From the NCBI GenBank assembly GCA_964640225.1, contig CAZXFI010000001.1, forward strand, positions 156,073 to 220,072: a stretch of 64,000 nucleotides of DNA. The letters run 5' to 3'. A model generated the notes under the pieces. That model did no database searches. It saw only the letters and a list, made by a program, of their open reading frames with translations, and was not told the origin of the DNA. A program made the position numbers and the translations under genes. Numbering within the stretch: position 1 is the stretch's first letter; every line of letters begins with the position of its first letter. Below are positions 17,434 through 26,285 of this stretch, piece by piece. This DNA comes from JAGLWW01 sp964640225 (GTDB taxonomy: Archaea > Aenigmatarchaeota > Aenigmatarchaeia > PWEA01 > JAGHBM01).

Positions 17434-18395
17434 AAGAACGCCTCCACCTTTACTTTGGCGGGCCTTGTTTTTATTTTTTTCAGGGCCTCCCTGTAAGTCA
17501 GGAGCTTGTTTTTTGCCCCGTGATGCATGACAACGGACTCCGCGTTGGCCAGGGCAACTTTCATCGCAAACTCAACGTCATTCTTCTTCATCAGCCCAGC
17601 CAGGAAAGCCGAGGCAAAGGCGTCGCCCGCCCCTGTCCTTTCCTTTATCCTTATTCTGTGGGGCTTCATGGAATAGAATTTTTCCCCGTCGCAGGCGTAA
17701 TCCCCGTGAGGCCCGTCCGTGATGCATACCAGCGAAGGCCCCATTTTTCTCACTTCTTTGGCCTGCCTCCTTACGTCCAATTTTCCCGTGAGAAGCCGGG
17801 CCTCCCTCCTGTTGAAGACAAGAACGTCAGTCCTCCCGAGTATGTAACCTATGTCGCTCCTTTTTATCTGGTACTCACTGGGATTGTAGGCCAGCTTTAT
17901 CCTTTTTTTCCTTGCGTGCTCCGCGAGTTTTTTCTGTGCCTGGAAGGACCTGTCCATAAGGGAGGAGAAATAAAGCCACTTTGTCCTGATTTTATTCTTT
18001 TTTATCTCCTTGAAATCAAGGTGATTGCTCACGCCCTTGTAAGTGAGTATTGTCCTGTCATGACCCCTGCTGTCCAGAACCACTGAATAAGCCGTGAAGT
18101 CCTCCTTTCCCCTAGCTCCTATGAAGTCCACTTTCTCCCTTTTCAGGGACTCCAGTATCCTTCTGGCGCTGTCGTCCGTGCCCATCTTCCCCAGATAGGC
18201 GGTTTTCAGTCCCAGCCTGGAAAATGAAACGGCTGTGTTGGTGCCTCCGCCTCCCGTCATGAAATCAAGCTTCTTTATGAGTATTTTGGAACCTGCCGGG
18301 TACGATATAAGTTTTTTCGTTCCGTCCACATCCGGCAGTTCCGTGTAAACGAAAACGTCCAGGGTGGCGGAGCCCAGTGTTATCACGTCATACAT
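17430..18395 (-). CDS. PfkB-family sugar kinase, probable glycolytic phosphofructokinase
   Basis: The 321-residue ribokinase-fold kinase has the N-terminal substrate loop TGGGGTNTAVSFSRLG and the C-terminal ATP/catalytic signature TGAGDAFASAFLAG with catalytic Asp. Family members phosphorylate ribose, fructose-6-phosphate, 1-phosphofructose or nucleosides, and sequence alone does not separate them. Location between pgk and aldolase, with 2-base and 4-base junctions, makes phosphorylation of fructose-6-phosphate the best inference, filling the one step otherwise missing in the upper pathway here. Confidence 0.85.
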   Translation of the reverse strand: MYDVITLGSATLDVFVYTELPDVDGTKKLISYPAGSKILIKKLDFMTGGGGTNTAVSFSRLGLKTAYLGKMGTDDSARRILESLKREKVDFIGARGKEDFTAYSVVLDSRGHDRTILTYKGVSNHLDFKEIKKNKIRTKWLYFSSLMDRSFQAQKKLAEHARKKRIKLAYNPSEYQIKRSDIGYILGRTDVLVFNRREARLLTGKLDVRRQAKEVRKMGPSLVCITDGPHGDYACDGEKFYSMKPHRIRIKERTGAGDAFASAFLAGLMKKNDVEFAMKVALANAESVVMHHGAKNKLLTYREALKKIKTRPAKVKVEAFL

Positions 18396-18397
18396 TT

Positions 18398-19552
18398 TTA
18401 CACCTTCAAAACCTCAAGTCCGGGAAGCTTTTCCCCTGCAAGGTACGCTATCAGCGCCCCTCCGGCAAGGCTTATATGAGAAAATTTGTCTTTTTTCAAA
18501 GAAAAAGATTCTATCACGTGGGAGGAGTGCCCTCCGCCTATCAGAGAGAAACAACCGCTTTCTTCTATGGCCCTGAGCAGTCCCAGCGTGCCTTTTGAAA
18601 AATTCTTTTCCTCAAACTTTCCCGCGGGACCTTTGAAGAAGACTGCCTCGGTCTTTTTTATAAACCCGGTGTATTTTTTCACGGTCTTTTTTCCTATATC
18701 CAGTATTTCCTTTTCCACGGGCAATTCCTCTATTCCTATCTCTTTTCTCCCTTTGTCATCAATCGCAAGGTCAACCGGTGTCTCTATCCTTTCCGCGCGC
18801 TTCGCTATTTCATCTACAAGGCTTTCCTTATCTTTCAGCAGTTTGTCTTCCAGCCCCAGGATGTAGCCCCTGGCCTTCAGGCAGAGCAGGGAAAAAATCC
18901 CGGTGGACAGGACTTTCTCCGCCCTCCCGCTCTCAAGGAGAAGCAGGTTGTCCTCGGGCTTGGCCCCTCCAAGAATGTAAACCATTTTCCTGCTCCGCAG
19001 GTTTTCCAAGGCGGAAATCTCCCTTTCCATCAGCCTGCCTAAGCAGGAAGGCAGAACCAGGGGGAATCCCGTCACCGATGCATGGTCCCTGTGCGCCACG
19101 GAAAAAGCGTCGTTCACGAACAAATCAAAAAGAGGGGAAAGGGTTCTGACTATAAGGTTGCTGGGGGAAGACTCAAACTCCTCCTCCATTGACCTCACAT
19201 TCTTGAGCAGGATAACCTGTCCGGGCTTCATATTTCCTATTTCCTGGAGGGCTCTGTCTCCTGTTAAATCATCCACGTAACCGGTTTTCACGATTTTGGA
19301 AAGAAGCTTTGCATGCTGCTCCATGCTCTCAAGAAAATCGGATCCGGGCCTTCCCTGGTGGGCAACTGCAACCACTTTCGCTCCTTTCTCTGAAATTTTC
19401 TTCAGCGTCAGCGCATGTTGTTTTATCCTTTCGTTCATCTGCACCTTTCCGCCTGACAGCGGGGAATTGAGGTCAACCCTCACAAGAACTCTCTTTCCTT
19501 TAAGTTCAAAATCTTCCAGGGTGAGGAAGTTTCCTGTTTCGCTTTCAAGCAT
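18398..19552 (-). CDS. pgk: Phosphoglycerate kinase
   Basis: This 384-residue enzyme makes ATP from 1,3-bisphosphoglycerate. The N-domain has VLVRVDLNSPL and the basic substrate patch VAHQGRPG, then FVNDAFSVAHRDHAS; the C-domain has KPEDNLLLL and ISLAGGALIAYLAG. The C-terminal helix LPGLEVL is typical. Length matches archaeal enzymes. It begins 27 bases after gap and ends two bases before pfkB. The nucleotide loop reads FKGPAGKFE where most enzymes have NGPMGVFE, an archaeal-like variant. Confidence 0.95.
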   Translation of the reverse strand: MLESETGNFLTLEDFELKGKRVLVRVDLNSPLSGGKVQMNERIKQHALTLKKISEKGAKVVAVAHQGRPGSDFLESMEQHAKLLSKIVKTGYVDDLTGDRALQEIGNMKPGQVILLKNVRSMEEEFESSPSNLIVRTLSPLFDLFVNDAFSVAHRDHASVTGFPLVLPSCLGRLMEREISALENLRSRKMVYILGGAKPEDNLLLLESGRAEKVLSTGIFSLLCLKARGYILGLEDKLLKDKESLVDEIAKRAERIETPVDLAIDDKGRKEIGIEELPVEKEILDIGKKTVKKYTGFIKKTEAVFFKGPAGKFEEKNFSKGTLGLLRAIEESGCFSLIGGGHSSHVIESFSLKKDKFSHISLAGGALIAYLAGEKLPGLEVLKV

Positions 19553-19579
19553 ACAAAATAGAATTAGTCCGGGTCTAAT

Positions 19580-20569
19580 TTAAAGATTCCTGGCCATTTT
19601 TTTCACAATATCAATCATCCTGTTTGAGTAGCCGTACTCGTTGTCGTACCAGCCCAGAATCTTGGCCATTTTTCCGCTGGCCGTCGTGCTCAGCCCGTCT
19701 ATCACGCACGAATGCGGGTTGCCTATTATGTCCGCCGATACCAGCTCCTCCTCTGTATACTCCATTACCCCTTTCATTTTTCCTTTTGAGGCCTTTCTGA
19801 AGGCTGTGTTCACCTGCTCCGCTGTCACGCTTTTCTTCAGGTTTACCGTAAAGTCAACCACGGAGCCGTCCGCCACCGGGACCCTCATTGCCATCGCATC
19901 CAGCCTGCCCTTCATTTTGGGCAGCACCTCGCACGTGGCCTTCGCGGCCCCCGTGGTGGTGGGGACCACGGACATGGCAGCCGCCCGGCCCCTTCTCCAT
20001 TTTTTGCTGGGGCCGTCCAGTATCCTCTGGTTGCTTGTGTAAGCGTGAATCGTGGTCATCAGTCCCCTGTCTACACCGAAGGCCTCGTCCAAGACCTTCA
20101 CTATGGGAGCGAAGCAGTTCGTGGTGCAGGAGGCGTTGCTCACTATTTTCTGGTTTTTCAGCCTACTGTCATTAACACCTTTGACCACTGTTATGTCCGG
20201 GTTTTTCGCGGGAGCGGAAATGAGAACGCGCCTGGCCCCGGCCTTCAGGTGCTTTGAAGCCCCGGCCCTGTCCGTAAAGAAGCCCGTGCACTCCACAACT
20301 ATGCCCGCCTTCATTTTTTTCCAGGGTAGCTTTTCCGGGTCCTTCTCGCTGTAAACAGGATAGCTCCTGCCATCAACCACAAGCCTTTTGCTCCTAGTGG
20401 AAACTCTCCTTCCGTAACGGCCGTAGACCGTGTCATATTTCAGCAAATAGGCCAGGTTCTCCACTCCGGTCAAGTCGTTTATGGCCACCACTTTTACTCC
20501 CTTCTCAAGAGCCAGCTTGAACACGGCGCGGCCAATCCTCCCGAAGCCGTTTATGGCAATCCTCACCAT
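19580..20569 (-). CDS. gap: Glyceraldehyde-3-phosphate dehydrogenase, bacterial-type
   Basis: The 329-residue enzyme has the NAD loop INGFGRIGRAVF, the catalytic Cys in SNASCTTNCFAPI, HAYTSNQ with the catalytic His, and WYDNEYGYSNRM at the end. These are features of the bacterial/eukaryal GapA form, not the archaeal type II GAPDH, so the gene was probably acquired by transfer. NDLTG after the second strand suggests NAD. ATG at 20569 is chosen since a TATA box TTTTTATATAG lies about 30 bases upstream; a TTG at 20578 is less likely. It heads the glycolytic operon. Confidence 0.95.
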   Translation of the reverse strand: MVRIAINGFGRIGRAVFKLALEKGVKVVAINDLTGVENLAYLLKYDTVYGRYGRRVSTRSKRLVVDGRSYPVYSEKDPEKLPWKKMKAGIVVECTGFFTDRAGASKHLKAGARRVLISAPAKNPDITVVKGVNDSRLKNQKIVSNASCTTNCFAPIVKVLDEAFGVDRGLMTTIHAYTSNQRILDGPSKKWRRGRAAAMSVVPTTTGAAKATCEVLPKMKGRLDAMAMRVPVADGSVVDFTVNLKKSVTAEQVNTAFRKASKGKMKGVMEYTEEELVSADIIGNPHSCVIDGLSTTASGKMAKILGWYDNEYGYSNRMIDIVKKMARNL

Positions 20570-20605
20570 TAGAACCAATAATAGTTGGTCAGGGCTATAT
20601 AAAAA

Positions 20606-21034
20606 TTATTTCCTTATTGAAGGCTTCTTGAAAGCATCCCTGAAAAACCTTTTTACGTATCTTGCATCCTTTCCTGTGAAGGGATAAAATTTCTCTCCCT
20701 CTATTTCATGTACAGCTTCTATAAGACGGTAGTCATCGTCAACCTTGTGTACATCTACTCTGGAACCCTGCCTTACGTGAAAAACATCAAACTCGTAGTC
20801 GCTTCCTATGTAGAATATCACGTTTTCGCCTACAAGCCTGTTTATTTCTTTCAGCGTTTTCTTGCGGACCTCTCTCACCTTTAACAATGAAGAATCCATT
20901 AGTTCCTCGCTTATATACTTGTCTATCTCCTTTCCGGACCTGTCCTCCTCCCTGATTAGGCATAGAGAAAGCTTGCTCGGCATAAGATGGATATGATAAA
21001 CCTTCTCAATCCCTTCCATGTGGTCTCCGCTCAT
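20606..21034 (-). CDS. Uncharacterised 142-residue protein
   Basis: A hydrophilic alpha/beta protein (MSGDHMEGIEKVYHIHLMPS...) ending in a basic tail KRFFRDAFKKPSIRK. No catalytic motif or membrane segment is visible and I do not recognise the family. A TATA-like TATTATATAAAT lies about 30 bases before the ATG, so it has its own promoter. It ends 37 bases before gap starts and lies downstream of the RNase P RNA gene. ATG at 21019 (MEGIEK) is an alternative start. Confidence 0.65.
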   Translation of the reverse strand: MSGDHMEGIEKVYHIHLMPSKLSLCLIREEDRSGKEIDKYISEELMDSSLLKVREVRKKTLKEINRLVGENVIFYIGSDYEFDVFHVRQGSRVDVHKVDDDYRLIEAVHEIEGEKFYPFTGKDARYVKRFFRDAFKKPSIRK

Positions 21035-21083
21035 GCAAACACCCTAATTTATATAATACGAAATGTTAAATGCTTAAAAATAG

Positions 21084-21460
21084 CGGTGTGTTGGGTTAGC
21101 CCGTCTTCTGTAAGCCCATCACCATCCGAGATGGCTCACCTGAAGGCTTTTTGGCATTCGTCTGCGCCCCGGCGCTCGGCCGGTTTAGCGACCTACCCGC
21201 CTCTCTCTCATCATCAAGGCCTACTTGGTCTTGCACCACACGGGCCGGTCCGTTTCACCCGCCGCGCCAAACATCAATTAGTATCATCTTTTAACAGCGA
21301 AGCGGTACCGTTTCTGATACCGACCTGAGCATCTCTGCCCAGGAGCTTGCGCCCCCGTGATTCGTCGGTGGACGGAGCTTCCTCGGTTTTTAGAAAACCC
21401 CATGCTTTGAACAAAAGGTTTTCATCCGTATAACCGGTAGCCAATTCTCCAACACACCAA
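21084..21460 (-). ncRNA. rnpB: RNase P RNA
   Basis: Read on the minus strand this is the catalytic RNA that trims tRNA 5' ends. The ends pair as helix P1 (GGTGTGTTGG at 21449-21458 with CCAACACACC at 21085-21094). Conserved cores are present in order: GAGGAAGCTCCGTCC, then GGCGGGTGAAACGG, GTGGTGCAAGACCAAGTAGG, and the 3' ACAGAA followed by GGGCTAACCC. A TATA-like CTTTTAAATACC lies 25 bases before the 5' end. The size (about 375) is normal for an archaeal form. The identity is clear; ends are good to a few bases. Confidence 0.93.
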
Positions 21461-21504
21461 TAAAACTATGAATAAGCGAGGTATTTAAAAGTTTTCAAAG
21501 CGCT

Positions 21505-21591
21505 TCAGATTCCAAGCAATCCGAAATAGTACGCCGCGGCCGCGAGTATTGCTATTATTATCAAACCTACCACAAGCCTTGATTTTTTCAT
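21505..21591 (-). CDS. Possible 28-residue single-helix membrane peptide
   Basis: ATG at 21591 opens MKKSRLVVGLIIIAILAAAA followed by YYFGLLGI and stop: two lysines then one long hydrophobic helix. It lies just upstream of rnpB, in the gap between rnpB and a small membrane-protein gene. No clear ribosome site is seen; a TATA-like GCTTTTAATTG about 30 bases upstream could give a short leader. A real small membrane protein is plausible from composition, but this rests on translation alone. Confidence 0.45.
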   Translation of the reverse strand: MKKSRLVVGLIIIAILAAAAYYFGLLGI

Positions 21592-21625
21592 AATAATTCT
21601 TGGTGAGATTCAATTAAAAGCTTAA

Positions 21626-21919
21626 CTAAAGATAGTTCTGGACTGCGTAGTGTCTCAACACGGTGTAAAGCCCTTTCATGACCGGAATAACCCAGAAGTA
21701 AGGAACGTGTAATCCTGTTAGAATAATTATTCCCGTGACCATATCGACTGCTCCCATCCAGTCAAGCCAGTAGTTGTTTAGGACAGAAGAACCGAAAGAA
21801 TAAAATCCCTTGATTAAAACCGCTATTGCTATGTAAAAGAGTATGGAAAAAAACATTCCCGGGTAAAGCAGTGAAATACCTGCAATTACATCCAGCAAAC
21901 CAAGCAAAAGCAAAATCAT
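21626..21919 (-). CDS. Small polytopic membrane protein
   Basis: The 97-residue product is almost all hydrophobic, with about three or four membrane helices (starting MILLLLGLLDVIAGISLLYP; another around LHVPYFWVIPVMKGL). I do not recognise the family. The gene lies between the 28-residue membrane peptide and the 3' end of the 23S rRNA, all on the minus strand, with its start about 50 bases past the 23S processing stem. Confidence 0.6.
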   Translation of the reverse strand: MILLLLGLLDVIAGISLLYPGMFFSILFYIAIAVLIKGFYSFGSSVLNNYWLDWMGAVDMVTGIIILTGLHVPYFWVIPVMKGLYTVLRHYAVQNYL

Positions 21920-21967
21920 TCATACACCTATACTGAAGACTGTTTGAAAATATTTAAAGAAATGGAA

Positions 21968-21992
21968 AGACCGTCACAAGCCGAGAAAACTC
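21968..21992. repeat. 23S processing stem: 25-bp perfect inverted repeat with 25993-26017
   Basis: Bases 21968-21992 (AGACCGTCACAAGCC...) are the exact reverse complement of 25993-26017. The two arms bracket the 23S gene, so the precursor can form a 25-bp stem. Archaeal pre-23S rRNA is normally excised at a bulge-helix-bulge in such a stem. I see no obvious bulge inside these 25 pairs, so the cut site may lie at its edge. Confidence 0.9.
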
Positions 21993-22398
21993 TAGATTTA
22001 AACCGAAACCTCACGGTCCCGGTCCTTGAAACCTGGATACAGGAACCCCAAAAATGGCGGTTAGTACTCGTGGACTGAACTGGTCGCCGAAGCTTCCGGC
22101 TTACATCCCGAGCCTATCAAACCCGTCGTGTACGGGAACCTAGGTTGTCTCTTTTTGGGAGCCGCTTCGAGCTTAGATGCCTTCAGCTCTTATCGGCGTA
22201 GGGCGTAGCTACTCGGCAGTGCCCTGCCGGACAACCGATACACCAGAGGCCCCAGGAGGATGTTCCTTTCGTACTGATCCTCCTTTCCCCTCAGACAACC
22301 AACACTCCTAGTAGATATTGACCAAACTGGCTCACGCCGTTCTGAACCCAGCTAACGTACCTTTTTGATGAGTGAACACCTCTACCCTTGGCCGCTTC

Positions 22399-22479
22399 CA
22401 GAACCCCCTCCCGCTTTAAGCGGAAGATGATTTTTCGTAAACGTTTTGCACGTTTACCTGTGCAAAAGGTTTTGCTGCA
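22399..22479 (-). other. Inferred 81-base intron/insertion in 23S helix 91 loop region
   Basis: Removing these bases joins TGGCTG to GAAGCGGCCA, which restores a hairpin (TGGCTG/CGGCCA with a GAAG loop) like E. coli helix 91 near position 2530. The inserted segment itself folds into local hairpins, for example GTAAACG with ACGTTTAC and CCGCTT with AAGCGG. It has no ORF. The E. coli position is from memory. It could be a spliced mini-intron or a retained expansion. Confidence 0.7.
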
Positions 22480-22956
22480 CAGCCAGGAGAAGGTGAGCCG
22501 ACAACGATGTAACAACACGCGGCGTCAATAGGGGCTTTCGGCCGCTACGATCCGGTTATCCCTGAGGTAGCTTTTCTGACATCCCTGAGCCTTAAATCGA
22601 CCGACGCAACGCATTGCGTCAAGTTATCAATAAGCTTCAGGATTTCGCTAGGTCAGGCTTTCGCCTCTGAATCCCTCGATGTTCAGGATTCAGTCAAGCT
22701 AGCTTTTGCCCTTACACTCTATTTCGGATTTCTGACCCGAATGAGCTAACCTTTGAGCGCCTTTGATACCATTTCAAAGGCGTACCGCCCCAGTCAAACT
22801 GTCCACCTGATGTTGTCCAGGTTTCCCTGTAAGCAATACGTTTTCGAAAGAGTAGTGTTACATTGGCGACTACACACAAACTTGCGTCTGTGCTTTAACG
22901 TCTCCTACTTACGCTATACAATCAAAACCATATCACAGCATCAAGCTACAGTAAAG

Positions 22957-23620
22957 CTAACCGCTGAAAGAAAGAGCAATCCTCATCCTTTCTTTTGTAG
23001 TAAGATGAGGCGGACAATAACCAAGATTTTTGAAAAGCATAATTTTAGACAAATGTTTTTCATTTAAAAAACCTATTTTTTCCATCCATTTATTCAACAT
23101 TTCCTTGCCGTAAATCCTTATTCTATAGTCTCTGAAACCTCTTTGATAGGCTTCTTCGCTGGAAACTTTGAAGCCAAGGTAATTTAACTTTTTCAAGGCA
23201 AAATCATGGATTATTTCATTGCTTGTGAAGAATTCAATTCTTGGCTCATTGTGAATTCCTTTTCTGTTTTTCTTAAAGGTGACCGTAAAATCAGCATCTG
23301 CCAGACCTCTTAAAAAGTGATTTCTTTTAGTTTTGATTTACTTCCTACCGGCAAACCTAAACCGATTTTCCTTTCCACCGCATCTTTAGAATTCAAATGA
23401 ACTACTATTGTGTTTTCGTTTTTTCTGAAATAGACACATGGGTCCCTTCTGTAAAGTTTCTTCAATATTTGAGGTACCAAAATTCCATAGAATTTTTTGT
23501 CATCAATTGAATGCCCAGAGTATATTACTCTGTACACATTGTTTTTCCTGTCCAATTGCAAGGATCCGTCTCCTAAATGGAGTCCCGTCTCGTACGCTAA
23601 AAGTTCTTTTTAATTTTCAT
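22957..23620 (-). pseudogene. LAGLIDADG homing endonuclease gene with two apparent frameshifts
   Basis: The minus strand encodes about 220 residues of a two-motif LAGLIDADG endonuclease: YETGLHLGDGSLQ (motif 1) and FLRGLADADFTV (motif 2), each with its acidic residue. The reading frame breaks twice, each time at an A-run: near 23605-23609 between a plausible ATG (MKIKK) and ELLAYETG, and near 23330 between SKSK and KRNHFLRG. One extra A at each run would restore a single ORF from 23620 to the TAG at 22957. That TAG lies at the exon edge. Decay, sequencing error or frameshifting are all possible. Confidence 0.8.
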
Positions 23621-23725
23621 GGTTTTATTGTTCGTGAAGCGGACTTATCTAACTTTCGTCCCGCAAGGCGAAAGGGAGAATATGTCCGCTGAACAATAAG
23701 CATGTCGTATCCTTCTTCCATCTAC
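22962..23725 (-). other. Inferred 23S intron carrying the homing endonuclease gene
   Basis: About 0.75 kb interrupts 23S between conserved sequence upstream (GAGTCCCCGTAGATGG on the minus strand) and TTAGCTTTACTGTAGC downstream, near E. coli 2060-2075 in the peptidyl-transferase ring. The exact splice sites are unresolved. Its 5' part makes a long stem (TTATTGTTC with GAACAATAA, then GCGGAC with GTCCGC). The segment TTGCGGGAC...GTCCGC recalls a group I P/Q core but the R and S motifs are not found, so the intron class is undetermined. Confidence 0.7.
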
Positions 23726-23856
23726 GGGGACTCTACTTCCCACTAGGAGTCTCAGGCCCATTCCCCTGAATAGCAAGTTCGCTGAACTCCAACTTGGGAC
23801 AGCAGGGACCTCGTTAAGCCCTTCATGCAGGTCGACATTCAATCGACAAGGGATTG

Positions 23857-23974
23857 CGCGAGCCTTTCTTTCTTGGAAGAAAGAAACCCTCGGGAAAAAA
23901 AGAACCTTAAGTTAAACTCAAAAGTTTTTCTTTTCCACAAGTGCTTTTCTTTTTCTAAAAGAAAAGGCCTTTTA
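23857..23974 (-). other. Inferred 118-base intron in 23S near E. coli position 1927
   Basis: Minus-strand 23S reads CTTAAGGTAGCG, then 118 extra bases, then CAATCCCTTGTCG. Deleting them gives the uninterrupted conserved sequence with the same length as E. coli. Position about 1927 is a known archaeal intron site. The insert is A/T-rich and folds into hairpins (TTTCTTTCTT with AAGAAAGAAA). GCG occurs at both junctions, so the boundary is uncertain by about three bases. No ORF. Confidence 0.8.
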
Positions 23975-26017
23975 CGCTACCTTAAGACGATCAGAGTTAT
24001 CGCCGCCGTTTACCGGTGCTTAGCCCCGTTGAAACGAGGTTTAACATACCGGCACTGGGCAGACCTCACCGGCTATACGCAAGATTTCTCTCTAGCAGCC
24101 GGCTATGTTTTTGTTAAACAGTCGGGCCCCCTTTGTCACTGCGACCTGCGCTTCCCAGTAAAGAGAGCGCAGGCATCCCTCCTACCAAGGATACGGGACT
24201 AGATTGCCGAATTCCCTAAGTTGGGTTGTTTCAACACCTTCGCCTTCTAAGCGAGAGTACCTGTGTCGGTTTTGAGTACGGACACCAAAGGATAGTTCAG
24301 CAGCCTTTTCTTGGGATCCAGGAATGAACCAAACTTCCCATACAGGAAGCCTTGTAAGGTTCGCCTCCTTCTATTCCTTACGAATTTCCGAAGGCTTCTC
24401 TTACTTGATGAGGCGACGGCCTCACTTGGCCTATCCCGAACCGTCAGCCGCTGATAGTGGCCTCTGGTGGCACAGGAATATTAACCTATTTCCCTTTCGC
24501 CAAGCTAGGTTAGCGCTTGGCTTAGGACCGGCTTACCCCCGGCTGATAATCATGGCCGGGGAACCCTTACTCTTCCGGTGGTCGGGAATCTCACCCGACT
24601 TTGCTGCTACTAATAACAGGATATTCATTTCCATGCGGTCCACAGGACCTTACAGCCCTGCTTCTGCCCTCACGGAACGCCTTCCTACTATCTTTCAATC
24701 CGGGGTATCGGTAGTTGACTTACTCCCGTCCATTTTCAGCGCCTTCAACCTAGACGGGTGAGCTTTTACGCTTTCTTTGAAGGATGGCTGCTTCTAAGCC
24801 AACCTCCCCGCTGTTTATGGTTGGAGACAACCTTTGTGACTTAGTCAACATTTGGGGACCTTAACCCCGGTCTGGGTTGTTCCCCTTTCGGATACAGAAC
24901 TTAATCCATGCACCCGCACTCCGGCCTTCTACGGCGATGACAGATTATGAGTTTGACAGCGAAGCTGGGGCTTTCGCCCCTTGACTCCCCAATCAGTGCT
25001 TTACCCTGTCATCTGCCTCAGGTCGGGCTGAACTGAGATTCATTTCGGAAGGAACCGGCTATCACCCAACTCGATTGGTTTTTCGCCCCTATACCCGGGT
25101 CACCCGAGCGCGTTGGAACAGCTCCGGTAACAGGCCTCCATCGGGGTTTCCCCCGACTTCACCTTACCCAGGAATAGATCGTCGGGCTTCCGGTCTTATC
25201 CCCATGACTTCCCGCACTTTCGTACGGCGCCCCTCCACAAGAGTGTGTGGGCTTGTTGCTTTCGCTGTGGCTACGGCATTACTGCCTTAACCTCGCCATG
25301 AAGATAAACTCCCTGTCTCGTTCTTCGAAACGAACAGCACGACACTAGTCCACCTCCCTCGTACTAATGCGTCACCGCATATTCCTTCGGGAGGGTTCCT
25401 TCCTTCCATGCCGTGCCTGACTGTAACCGACTAGATTCAAGCTCTTTTCAATCCCTGTTACGGGTTCTTTTCAGCTTTCTGTCACCATACTAGTTCGCTA
25501 TCGGACTTTGGTAATATTTAGAGTTGGGAGTGGATACCTCCCACATTCCTGCCCCATATCCGAGGGACAGTACTCTCCTGCCTGGAAACTACCTTCCTGT
25601 TTTCTTTTACGGGACTTTCACCCTCTGCGGTGCTCCGTTCCAGGAGACTTCAAATCGGCTGGTTAGGCATTACCAGACACCACATCTACCCTGCGTTTCC
25701 GCAGGGAATTCGGTTTGCTCTGTGCCGCTTTCGATCGCCTTTACTCACGGCATCGCGGTTGCTTTCTTTTCCTCCGCCTACTAAGATGCTTCAATTCAGC
25801 GGGTTGTGCTTCCTAAAAAGGAATGTCTTCCGAAGAAGACGCGAAGTCGCATTGAGCAATCCCGGGTTCTACGGCTGCATGCACCTCGCCCGGGCTTATC
25901 GTAGCTTGCCACGACCTTCTTCCTTACCAAAGCCAAGCTATCCCCTAGCCGGCTTATGCGAATGGTGTTCCTGACTCCAGTTGGTCAGGCCTGAGTTTTC
26001 TCGGCTTGTGACGGTCT

Positions 26018-26270
26018 CATAATCAAAAGGTCTCAGTGATTACATTTCATCATAGCGCGCCAGCGCTCAAATGGTGTTCACTTAATCATTGCCTTTTGCT
26101 TGACCACGGTCCCCTACCCCCTATGATAGAGAACCGCATATACGCGTGTCTTGGAAAAATTTCAGGGCAGAAACATCTGTTTATTTCCTTTCAAAAGCCC
26201 TGCGTTAATTCATAATAGACACCTAATAAAGCAGTATATAATAGGCAGAATCATGTATTTAAAGGTTTCT
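26018..26270 (-). promoter_or_regulatory. 23S rRNA promoter and about 215-base leader
   Basis: A TATA box CCTTTAAATACATG lies around 26253-26267 on the minus strand, giving a predicted start near 26235 and an independent promoter for 23S. The leader contains a hairpin CAGGGC/GCCCTG and, close to the processing stem, ATGATGA (26048-26054) followed after ten bases by CTGA (26033-26036), a spacing seen in C/D box RNAs. The divergent gene at 26286 would share this region. Confidence 0.65.
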
Positions 26271-26285
26271 ACATAAGCACAACGT

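Larger units (their letters stand above)
21993..25992 (-). rRNA. 23S ribosomal RNA, interrupted by three inferred insertions
   Basis: On the minus strand the conserved 23S blocks are easy to read: near the 5' end GTGGCAAGCTACGATAAGC, then CTTAAGGTAGCG, CCTTGTCG...GTCGACCTGCATGAA, the peptidyl-transferase segment CTCAGGGATAACCGG, and GAACGGCGTGAGCCAGTTTGG near the sarcin-ricin part. Ends are placed just inside the processing stem and are good only to tens of bases. Insertions at 23857-23974, about 22962-23725 and 22399-22479 would have to be spliced or tolerated. It is not adjacent to 16S and no 5S follows it. Confidence 0.95.

Noticed and set aside
22753..25974. Several open frames inside the 23S region on the plus strand
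   Set aside because: They are antisense readings of conserved rRNA and have no ribosome sites; only the LAGLIDADG frames on the minus strand show protein family motifs.
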